A stretch of DNA of 64,000 nt from NCBI GenBank assembly GCA_964545855.1, contig CAZJHD010000016.1, positions 24,444 to 88,443 of the forward strand. The letters run 5' to 3'. Both the position numbers and the translations under genes were made by a program. Within the stretch, counting starts at the first letter, position 1. Each line of letters begins with the position of its first letter. This DNA is from CAZJHD01 sp964545855 (lineage in GTDB: Bacteria > Planctomycetota > UBA1135 > JACQFD01). Shown here piece after piece: positions 42,637 through 49,465 of the stretch. Under the pieces are notes generated by a model. That model did no database searches and was not told the origin of the DNA. It was given only the letters and a program-made list of their open reading frames with translations.

Positions 42637-43640
42637 CGGGCTCTCCGCGCGACCTCGCGCTCGAGCTGCGCGACCTGCGCAAGCGCTACGCGGTCCGTGG
42701 CGGAGGCTCCGCCCGAGCGCTCGACGGAGTCTCCCTGAGCCTCCACCGCGGCGAGGCGCTGGGCGTCGTCGGCGAGTCGGGCGGCGGCAAGACGACGCTC
42801 GCCCTCGCGGCTCTCCGTCTCGTCGAGCTCGACGGCGGGGAGATCCGGCTCCACCCCCACGGATCGCCGGAGGCCGTTCCCTTCCACGCTCTCGGAGGCG
42901 AGGCGCTTCGCCGCGCGCGCCGGTCGATCCAGATCGTGTTCCAGGATCCGTCGGGCTCCCTCGACCCGCGTCAGGCAGTGGGGCGCGCCGTGGAGGAGGG
43001 GCTCGAGGCGGCGGGGATCGCGGCGGGGCCCGCACGCGCGCGCGCGGCGTGCGCGTGGCTCGAGCGGGTCGGGCTCCCGCCGAGCGTCGCCGCGCGACGG
43101 CCCGCGGCCCTCTCCGGTGGAGAGCGCCAGCGCGTCGCCATCGCGCGCGCGCTCGCGGCGGGGCCGGAGGTCCTCGTGCTCGACGAGGCGACGGCTTCCC
43201 TCGACGTCTCCGTGCGCGCGGGCATCGTGGCGCTCCTCCGTGACGTGCGCCGGGATCTCGCCGTCTCCCTGCTCGTCGTTTCGCACGACGCGGACGTCGT
43301 CGCCGCGCTCTGCGACCGCGTCGCCGTGCTCTACCTCGGTCGGATCGTCGAGGAGCTGCCGGCCGATCGTTTCGCCCGCGGCGACGCGCTGCATCCCTAC
43401 ACGCGTCTCCTCGTCGGGGCCGAGGGGCTCGGGGTGTCCGGCGCATCGGCCGTGGGGCCCGTTCCCGCCGACGCCCGCGCGATCCCTCCGGGATGCCGCT
43501 TCCACCCCGGCTGTCCCATCGCCGAGCCAGCGTGCGTGCTGCGCGACCCCGTCCTCGAGGACGCGGGCGAGGATCGGCCCGGCATGCGCGTCGCCTGCCC
43601 TCCGGCGCTCGCGCGGATCGGGGGCGCCACGCGGAGGTGA
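42633..43640 (+). CDS. Oligopeptide ABC transporter ATPase (OppF-type), rightward operon
   Basis: A 335-residue ATPase: Walker A VVGESGGGKTT, Q-loop IVFQDPSGSLDPR, signature LSGGERQRVA, and Walker B LVLDEATASLD, in which the usual Pro after DE is Ala. Unlike the leftward OppF it keeps the C-terminal Cys cluster (CRFHPGCPIAEPAC and VACPP). GTG start overlaps the OppD-type stop. It ends the rightward five-gene operon. Confidence 0.88.
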   Translation: MTGSPRDLALELRDLRKRYAVRGGGSARALDGVSLSLHRGEALGVVGESGGGKTTLALAALRLVELDGGEIRLHPHGSPEAVPFHALGGEALRRARRSIQIVFQDPSGSLDPRQAVGRAVEEGLEAAGIAAGPARARAACAWLERVGLPPSVAARRPAALSGGERQRVAIARALAAGPEVLVLDEATASLDVSVRAGIVALLRDVRRDLAVSLLVVSHDADVVAALCDRVAVLYLGRIVEELPADRFARGDALHPYTRLLVGAEGLGVSGASAVGPVPADARAIPPGCRFHPGCPIAEPACVLRDPVLEDAGEDRPGMRVACPPALARIGGATRR

Positions 43641-43670
43641 GGCGCCGCGCGGCCGGGCCCGAGCCGCCGC

Positions 43671-44447
43671 CTACTTCGCCGCGCTCGACGTCGCGCCGGA
43701 GCCCGGCTCCATGCCCGGGAGCCGCACGCCGAAATCGCGCACGAGCAGGTCGCGCAGCTCGTGGAAGTTGCGGATCTGGTAGTCCGGCGCGGGGAGCGCG
43801 GCGTCGAGCACGTGCCGTCCCGAGCGACGCATCCAGATGCTCACCATGCCGAGCGACTTCGCCGGCGCCACGTCCATGACCGGGTTGTCTCCGACGTACA
43901 TCGCCTCGCGAGGATCGACGCCGACGGCTTCGCAGGCCTTCCGGTAGAGCTTCGGATTGGGCTTGCTGATGCCGATCTGGTCCGAGATGAAGATCGCGCG
44001 CGGGTCGAGGAAGTCCGTGATCTTCAGCCGCACGATCTTCTCGGCCTGCTTCACCGTGAGTCCCGCCGAGATGATCCCGAGGATCAGCCCCGATCGGCCG
44101 AGCTCGCGGAGGACTTCGTAGACGTCGTCGTAGACGCGCAGCTCGCGGGACTTCGTCTCGTGGTAGGCGATCACGCCGGCGGCGACGAGGATCGCGGGGT
44201 TCCGGCCGTTCAGCGAGCCCGGAGGGAGCCTGAGGAGCAGCTTGTCGAGGTGGTGCTCGTAGTTGCTCGTGAACTCGGCGACGACCTCCTGGAGTTCGCG
44301 CGCGAGGGCGTCCCGATCGCCTCGCAGACCCTGCTCGAGCATCGCGTCGATCGCGGCGCGCCGCGCTTTCTCGGCGAACGCCGACGTCGAGAACAGCGTG
44401 TCGTCGATGTCGAGGAAGAGCGCCTTCAGGTCCCGGGAGGCAGCCAT
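43671..44447 (-). CDS. HAD superfamily hydrolase (subfamily IA)
   Basis: A 258-residue phosphatase-like enzyme. Motif I is LFLDIDDTLF (nucleophile Asp near residue 12), followed by a helical cap at about 18-110. Motif II is IISAGLT, motif III has Lys in GISKPNPKLY, and motif IV is YVGDNPVMDVAPAK. These fit a phosphatase of the L-2-haloacid dehalogenase/phosphoglycolate phosphatase type; the substrate is unknown. It is convergent with the oligopeptide operon (30 bases between ends) and diverges from a radical SAM gene. Confidence 0.88.
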   Translation of the reverse strand: MAASRDLKALFLDIDDTLFSTSAFAEKARRAAIDAMLEQGLRGDRDALARELQEVVAEFTSNYEHHLDKLLLRLPPGSLNGRNPAILVAAGVIAYHETKSRELRVYDDVYEVLRELGRSGLILGIISAGLTVKQAEKIVRLKITDFLDPRAIFISDQIGISKPNPKLYRKACEAVGVDPREAMYVGDNPVMDVAPAKSLGMVSIWMRRSGRHVLDAALPAPDYQIRNFHELRDLLVRDFGVRLPGMEPGSGATSSAAK

Positions 44448-44760
44448 CGCACGGTCAGTCTAATGGTCTCGCACGGCCTCCGAGCGGCTGCTGCCATAAG
44501 TCCTATGACTCGACGCGATCCAGGCACGCCGCCGGCTCGGCGTCGGGACCCTAAGTCCCTGCGGGACAACCCCGTGCTTCCAGCAGGGAAAGTTCGCACC
44601 GGCGCTGGCAGCGGCACGCGTCTTGGTTGAGTATTGGGGTCGCGCGTGCAGCCGAGGCCTCGCCCGGGGGCGCGCGACCACGACGCCGACCGACCCACGG
44701 GGTCGATCCACGAGAAGTCGCACCGCCAGAAGTCGCACCGCCAGAAGCCGCACCGAGAGA
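44448..44760. other. 313-bp divergent intergenic region
   Basis: This gap between the HAD gene and the radical SAM gene contains a triple 15-bp tandem repeat at 44713-44757 directly before the radical SAM start. The frame of the radical SAM gene is open from 44623 through the repeats, but the residues encoded (RSRTARSRTARSRTER) do not look like a protein start. No separate gene was seen. Confidence 0.5.
44713..44757 (+). repeat. Three tandem 15-bp repeats upstream of the radical SAM gene
   Basis: AGAAGTCGCACCGCC is repeated exactly at 44713-44727 and 44728-44742, with a third copy (three mismatches) at 44743-44757, three bases before the ATG at 44761. Their position in the 5' leader suggests a regulatory or translation-related role, or slippage-driven expansion. 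Confidence 0.75.
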
Positions 44761-46422
44761 ATGAGCCAATCCACCGCAACCCTCGACGCCCCGACGACCC
44801 CGAGCCTCATCTCGTTTCGGGATGGCCAGCTCCCGCCGACGGAGCCGTTCTCGGAGCCCCGGGGGAAGATCTACAAGCACCTCGAAGGTCGGCCGATGCG
44901 GTTCATGATCGTCCAGGAGACCGTTCCGCAGGAGCCGCTCGGCATCCAGTGGATCTCGAGGGCGGCGAAGACGGCGGGGCACGTCACGAAGTTCCTCTGC
45001 ACGCCCGACTCCCACTGGATCAAGAAGGTGAAGGAGTTCGAGCCCGACGTGATCGGGTTCATGTGCACGACGGGGGCGCACGCGCACGTGATGGAGATGG
45101 CGAAGGCGCTGCGCAAGCACCACCGGTTCCTGAGCGTCTTCGGTGGACACCATCCGACCTTCGTCGGCGACATCCTGAAGGAGTCCTACATCGACGTGAT
45201 CGTGCGCGGCGAGGGCGAGGGCGCGATCCAGGACCTGCTGAACAACCTCCGCGACGGCAAGCCGATCGGCCACCTCCCGAATCTGTGGGTGAAGGAGGGC
45301 GAGACCACGTTCCAGAACGACCTCCGCCCGCTCTTCGCGGATCTCGACCTGAACGGCTTCCCGGACCGCGAGGGCCTCTACGAGGCGAGCGCGTGGTTCG
45401 GCGAGTCGGAGCGCAAGGTGTTCCAGACCTCGCGCGGCTGCCCCTACAAGTGCTCCTTCTGCTTCCACCACGCGTGGAAGGACAAGGTCTACAAGGCGTC
45501 GATGCCCGAGTACCTGCGCGTGCGCACACCCGAGCACGTCGTCCAGGAGATCGAATGGGTTCGCGAGAAGTGGGGCGTGAAGGAGGTCCACTTCGTCGAC
45601 GACATCTTCAACCTTCGCACGCAGTGGGTGGAGGAGTTCTGCGATCTCTACGCCGAGCGCGTCGGGCTTCCCTACTCGGTGATCCTGCAGTCGAACCTCC
45701 TCACCGAGAAAGTCGCGAAGAAGCTCGCCTCCTCGGGGTGCGTCCATGCGCGCGTCGCCTTCGAAGCGGCGAACGATCGCCTCCGGAACGAGGTGCTCCG
45801 CAAGGGCACCATGCGTCACCACCTGACGAATTCGGCGAAGTACATCCGCGACGCCGGCATGCGCCTCACGTCGCTGAACATCCTCGCGGTTCCCGGCGGC
45901 ACCTTCGACGACGACCTGGAGACCCTCAAGCTCAACATCGAGTCGCGCGTCGCGCACCCGCTCGTCTCGATCATGACGCCCTATCCCGAGACGGACGTGA
46001 ACGAGATGACCCGCGAGATGGGTCTCCTCGATCAGGCCGCCGAGTTCAACCCGCAGTTCAACCGCATCACGATCCTCAAGCTCGATCACGCGCAGCAGTC
46101 GGAGAACCTCCACCACCTGTTCCCGATCGTCGTGCGGTTCCCGTGGCTCTTCCGGATCACTCCGTTCCTCTGCAAGGTCCCGACGAAGCTCGTCACGAAC
46201 TTCTACCTGCTCCTCTACATGCTCTTCACGGAGTGGATGATCGTCGAGCTGAACTACACGTGGAGGAAGAAGCTCGGCATCGAGCGCAACCGCGTGCTCG
46301 AGTACATCCAGCGCGTCACCGCGAAGGGCTGGATCCGCATCCAGCAGAAGACGATCGGGAAGTACTCGAAGAAGCTCGCGCTCATGGTGGAACGGAACGA
46401 CTTCCTGGCGGACGCGCACTGA
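44761..46422 (+). CDS. B12-binding-domain radical SAM protein
   Basis: A 553-residue protein. A cobalamin-binding-type Rossmann domain spans about 55-190 (PDVIGFMCTTGAHAHVMEMAKAL, LSVFGGHHPTFVGDI, VRGEGEGAIQDLL). The radical SAM domain follows with CPYKCSFCF (CxxxCxxC, near 226) and barrel strands EVHFVDDIFN, VILQSNLL and ISARVAFEA-like ARVAFEAAND, LNILAVPGGTFDDD. Such proteins make methyl transfers or ring rearrangements in lipid, cofactor or natural-product pathways; the product here is unknown. The C-terminal 140 residues contain a hydrophobic segment (NFYLLLYMLFTEWMIV), suggesting membrane association. The ATG at 44761 follows three 15-bp repeats. Confidence 0.88.
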   Translation: MSQSTATLDAPTTPSLISFRDGQLPPTEPFSEPRGKIYKHLEGRPMRFMIVQETVPQEPLGIQWISRAAKTAGHVTKFLCTPDSHWIKKVKEFEPDVIGFMCTTGAHAHVMEMAKALRKHHRFLSVFGGHHPTFVGDILKESYIDVIVRGEGEGAIQDLLNNLRDGKPIGHLPNLWVKEGETTFQNDLRPLFADLDLNGFPDREGLYEASAWFGESERKVFQTSRGCPYKCSFCFHHAWKDKVYKASMPEYLRVRTPEHVVQEIEWVREKWGVKEVHFVDDIFNLRTQWVEEFCDLYAERVGLPYSVILQSNLLTEKVAKKLASSGCVHARVAFEAANDRLRNEVLRKGTMRHHLTNSAKYIRDAGMRLTSLNILAVPGGTFDDDLETLKLNIESRVAHPLVSIMTPYPETDVNEMTREMGLLDQAAEFNPQFNRITILKLDHAQQSENLHHLFPIVVRFPWLFRITPFLCKVPTKLVTNFYLLLYMLFTEWMIVELNYTWRKKLGIERNRVLEYIQRVTAKGWIRIQQKTIGKYSKKLALMVERNDFLADAH

Positions 46423-46438
46423 GGATCCCCCCCGCGCG

Positions 46439-46475
46439 CCCGGCTTCGCCGGGACGCGCCGCCCCCTGAGGGGGC
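46439..46475 (+). terminator. Hairpins after the radical SAM gene
   Basis: CCCGGC/GCCGGG (46439-46444 and 46448-46453, 3-base loop) and GCCCCC/GGGGGC (46461-46466 and 46470-46475, 3-base loop) follow 17 bases after the stop at 46422 and could end the transcript. No T-run follows. Confidence 0.45.
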
Positions 46476-46906
46476 GAGAGGTCTCCCCCCCGCGCGCCCG
46501 GCGTTGCTTCCCCCCGGCGCGCGCGGCTTCGCCGCGACGCGCTGCCCCCTGTGGGAGCCGAGAGGGCCGGGACGCGCCGCCCCCGCGGGAGGCAGCCAAG
46601 GAACCGGCGCCGGGATTCGGCCGGCTGCGAGCGGCTGCGGCTTCGTTGCTCCGCCTCCGCAACTCCTCTTGGAGTTGCGTCGCCGTCGCGCCTCGCCTCG
46701 CTCGCTCTCGCACGGCCTCGCTCCAGCGGCGGCGGTTCCTTCACCGCCTCGTAGGGGGCGAGAGGTCTCCCCCCCGCGCGCTCGGCGTTGCTTCCCCCCG
46801 GCGCGCGCGGCTTCGCCGCGACGCGCTGGCCCCTGTGGGAGCCGAGAGGGCCGGGACGCGCCGCCCCCGCGGGAGGCAGCGAAGGAACCGGCGCCGGGAT
46901 TCGGCC
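46471..46906. repeat. 152-bp direct duplication with 284-bp period
   Basis: Positions 46471-46622 and 46755-46906 match with only a few substitutions and no gaps. Each block ends in the left arm of the 162-bp element, so the duplication copied the element's border together with its GC-rich flank. Confidence 0.8.
46589..46750 (+). repeat. 162-bp quasi-palindromic dispersed repeat, copy 2
   Basis: Same length and design as 32352-32513. Left arm GAGGCAGCCAAGGAACCGGC; the reverse complement of the right arm begins GAGGCGGTGAAGGAACCGCC (20 of 24 positions match). Central stem CGCAACTCC/GGAGTTGCG is 9 bp and perfect, one pair longer than in copy 1. Relative to copy 1, AAATCG has become GAACCG in both arms. 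Confidence 0.88.
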
Positions 46907-46921
46907 GCGAGCGGCTGCGGC
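46873..46921 (+). repeat. Truncated left arm of the 162-bp repeat
   Basis: Only the left terminal segment (GAGGCAGCGAAGGAACCGGC and about 28 following bases) is present; the central hairpin and right arm are missing. It was produced by the 284-bp-period duplication. Confidence 0.7.
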
Positions 46922-46957
46922 GGGGATGGAGGCTGTGGTCGCTAGGCTGGAACGATC

Positions 46958-47887
46958 GTGCTCTCGCCGCGCAAGCGACACCTCCTCATCGCCGCCGGTC
47001 TCCTGGCGGCGCTCGGCGTCGAGATCGGCGTCGGTTTCGGAAGCCTCGGTCCCCTGGAGGGCTCGACGGAACGGATCGCGGTCGTCGTCGCCACGACGGT
47101 GGCCGCCGGTGCAACGGCGGCCGCGGGGCTCCTGCTGTTCCGCATGTCGGTCCGCCAAGGACGCCTGGAGGCGGAGCGCCTCACGGCAGCCGAGCTGGCA
47201 CGAACGACCCGGCTCGCCGAGATCGGGCGCGTCGCCGCCGGGATCTCCCACGAGATCCACAACCCGCTCCAGGGAGTGAGCGGCTACTTGACGCTCCTCG
47301 AGCGCGACGGAACGGATCAGGAGAAGCGCCGCGCCCACGTGGCTGCGATCCGATCGGCGCTGGTGAAAGTGGAGCGCCTGACCCGCGACCTGCTCGACCA
47401 CGCGAACCCGGCCCCGCCCCATCGCGTCGAGGTGGCGCCCTACGACCTCTTCCAGAGCCTGGAGCGCGCGCTCGCCGCCGATCCGCGCTTCCGCGAGGTG
47501 ACCCTCCGGATCGACGTGGAGAGCGGTGTTCCGTCGTGCTTCGCCGACGCCTCGGCCCTGGAGCGTGTCCTCCTGAATCTGGCGCTCAACGCCCGCGAGG
47601 CGATGGAGGGGCGCGGCCGGATCACGCTGCGCGCGCGCCGCGCGGGCGCGGGCCACGTGGAGCTCGAGGTCGCCGACGAAGGCCCCGGGGTCGCGGACGC
47701 CTTCTGGCCCCACCTCTTCGAGCCGTTCCGCAGCGGGCGCGGATCGAGCGGTCTCGGTCTCTGGATCAGCGCGAACCTCGTGCGCGCGAACGGAGGGACC
47801 CTGCGCGCCGAGAGGCCGACCGCGGCCGCGGACGCGGAGAGCCGGGGCGCTCGGTTCGTCGTCACGCTGCCGACGACCCCCGCGTAG
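46958..47887 (+). CDS. Membrane sensor histidine kinase
   Basis: A 309-residue kinase from a GTG start. Two hydrophobic segments (LLIAAGLLAALGVEIGVG and VVVATTVAAGATAAAGLLL) in the first 65 residues are separated by only a short loop, so the sensor part is minimal. The dimerisation/phosphoacceptor helix ISHEIHNPLQGVSGYL places the His near 98; the ATPase domain has LLNLALNAREAMEGRG (N box), VADEGPGV and GLGLWISANLVRANGG. The sigma54-type regulator gene follows after 35 bases and is the likely partner. The pair resembles PilS/PilR or AtoS/AtoC systems. Confidence 0.9.
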   Translation: MLSPRKRHLLIAAGLLAALGVEIGVGFGSLGPLEGSTERIAVVVATTVAAGATAAAGLLLFRMSVRQGRLEAERLTAAELARTTRLAEIGRVAAGISHEIHNPLQGVSGYLTLLERDGTDQEKRRAHVAAIRSALVKVERLTRDLLDHANPAPPHRVEVAPYDLFQSLERALAADPRFREVTLRIDVESGVPSCFADASALERVLLNLALNAREAMEGRGRITLRARRAGAGHVELEVADEGPGVADAFWPHLFEPFRSGRGSSGLGLWISANLVRANGGTLRAERPTAAADAESRGARFVVTLPTTPA

Positions 47888-47922
47888 AGTTCCCGGCCTT
47901 CGCGACGACCCGTCCCGACCTC

Positions 47923-49377
47923 GTGCCCAGCCCGCCGCCCCGCGTTCTGCTGATCGACGACGAGCCCTTCGTGCTCGATGCGCTGGGGCAGCTCCTGGAG
48001 GCGGAGGGCTACGACGTCGTGCGCGCCGCCACCCTCGACGGAGCCCGGGCGGAGCTGCGCGCCGAGGGAGATCTCGACGTGATCCTGTCGGACCTGCGGC
48101 TGCCGGACGGCGACGCCCTGGAGCTGCTCGTCACGTCGAAGGACCTCCGCCCCAACGTCCCGGTCCTCGTCTTCAGCGGAGTCGGCACCGTCCAGCACGC
48201 CGTCGACGCCATGAAGGCGGGGGCGCTCGACTTCCTCTCGAAGCCCGTCGACTCGGATGCCCTGCTGGCGGTCCTGCGTCGCGCCATCGAGCACCGCGGC
48301 CTCGTGGAGGAGGTGCGCCGCCTGCGCGCCGCTGTGGGCCCGGAGGACGCGCAGCCCCGCATCGTGGGCTCGAGCCGCGTGCTCCGGGATGCGCTCGCGC
48401 TCGCGCGGCGCGCCGCGGTGAGCGACGCCCGCGTGCTCCTGCGGGGGGAGAGCGGCACCGGGAAGGAGCTTCTCGCCCTCGAGATCCACCGGTCGAGCCG
48501 CAGGTCGCGCCGGCCCTTCGTCCGCGTGAATTGCGCGGCCATCGCCGAGTCGCTCTTCGAGAGCGAGATGTTCGGCCATCGCAAGGGCTCCTTCACGGGC
48601 GCCCACGAGGACCGCGCGGGCCATTTCGCCGCGGCGCACGGCGGCACGATCGCGCTCGACGAGGTCGGCACGCTCGCCCTCGACGCGCAAGCGAAGCTCC
48701 TCCGCGTCCTGGAGACGGGGGAGTACGCGCCAGTCGGTGAGTCGCGCGTGCGCCGTGCGGACGTGCGCGTGGTCGCCATCACCAACGAGGACCTCCCTGC
48801 GCGCGTGAAGGAGGGGTCGTTCCGCGAGGACCTCTTCTTCCGTCTGAACGTCGTGCCGATCGTCGTGCCGCCGCTCCGCGACCGGAAGGATGACCTGCCG
48901 GATCTCGCAGCCCACTTGCTCGACCAGATCGCGCGGCGCGATCGCGGGGCTCCCAAGCGCTGCGGGAAGCCGGCCCTCGACGTGCTGCGCCGCCACGACT
49001 GGCCCGGGAACGTGCGCGAGCTGCGAAACGTGCTCGAGCACGCCTCGATCCTCACGGACGGCCCCGACATCCGTCCCTCCGACCTGGCCGGAATCCTCGA
49101 GGCAGGCCTCCTCGCCGAGATGGGCACTCCGTCGATCGGCGAGGAGGACGGCGGAATCGAGGCGGACGACCCGCCGATCGGAGAGGGCCGCCCGTCGCGC
49201 GCCGCGCGGACGGAGGACTTGACGCTGCGGTCGCGCACGGAGGAGTTCCAGCGCGACCTCATTCGGGAAGCCCTCGACCGCAGCGGCGGCCGCCGGGGCG
49301 AGTGCGCACGCCTCCTCGGCATCGACCCTCGCAACCTCGCCTACTACCTCCGGAAGACGGGGCTGCAGGACCCCTGA
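47923..49377 (+). CDS. Sigma54-dependent response regulator (NtrC/PilR-type)
   Basis: A 484-residue regulator from GTG 47923. The receiver domain (1-120) has the IDDEP acidic pair, phosphoacceptor Asp57 in LSDLRLPD, VFSG and SKPVD. The AAA+ domain (140-370) has Walker A GESGTGKE near 176, the GSFTGA sigma54-contact loop near 222 (a natural variant of GAFTGA), Walker B GGTIALDEVG, and a WPGNVREL sensor/arginine region near 363. The C-terminal HTH is Fis-type (RRGECARLLGIDPRNLAYY). It should activate sigma54 promoters when phosphorylated. No clear sigma54 promoter (GG-N10-GC type) was found near the pilus operon by eye, so its targets are unknown. Confidence 0.92.
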   Translation: MPSPPPRVLLIDDEPFVLDALGQLLEAEGYDVVRAATLDGARAELRAEGDLDVILSDLRLPDGDALELLVTSKDLRPNVPVLVFSGVGTVQHAVDAMKAGALDFLSKPVDSDALLAVLRRAIEHRGLVEEVRRLRAAVGPEDAQPRIVGSSRVLRDALALARRAAVSDARVLLRGESGTGKELLALEIHRSSRRSRRPFVRVNCAAIAESLFESEMFGHRKGSFTGAHEDRAGHFAAAHGGTIALDEVGTLALDAQAKLLRVLETGEYAPVGESRVRRADVRVVAITNEDLPARVKEGSFREDLFFRLNVVPIVVPPLRDRKDDLPDLAAHLLDQIARRDRGAPKRCGKPALDVLRRHDWPGNVRELRNVLEHASILTDGPDIRPSDLAGILEAGLLAEMGTPSIGEEDGGIEADDPPIGEGRPSRAARTEDLTLRSRTEEFQRDLIREALDRSGGRRGECARLLGIDPRNLAYYLRKTGLQDP

Positions 49378-49465
49378 GGGGCGTCGCGGCGAAGGCTGCA
49401 AGCGACCGGGGCCGCGTCTTCAGCGTGTGTGTCGCGTCTCGCGCCCCTTCAGGGGCACCGACGCG

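Larger units (their letters stand above)
46423..46957. other. 535-bp repeat-rich intergenic region
   Basis: The gap contains terminator-like hairpins (46439-46475), a tandem duplication of about 152 bp offset by 284 bp (46471-46622 and 46755-46906), and one full and one truncated copy of the 162-bp quasi-palindromic element. No protein gene is supported. Confidence 0.7.

Noticed and set aside
44623..44760. Possible N-terminal extension of the radical SAM protein through the 15-bp repeats
   Set aside because: The frame is open but the encoded Arg/Ser/Thr-rich residues are repeat-derived, and the family starts at the ATG at 44761.
49371..49460. Strong terminator between regulator and secretin genes
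   Set aside because: Only very short stems (CCCC/GGGG over the stop and GCCCC/GGGGC at 49443-49456) are present, without T-runs.
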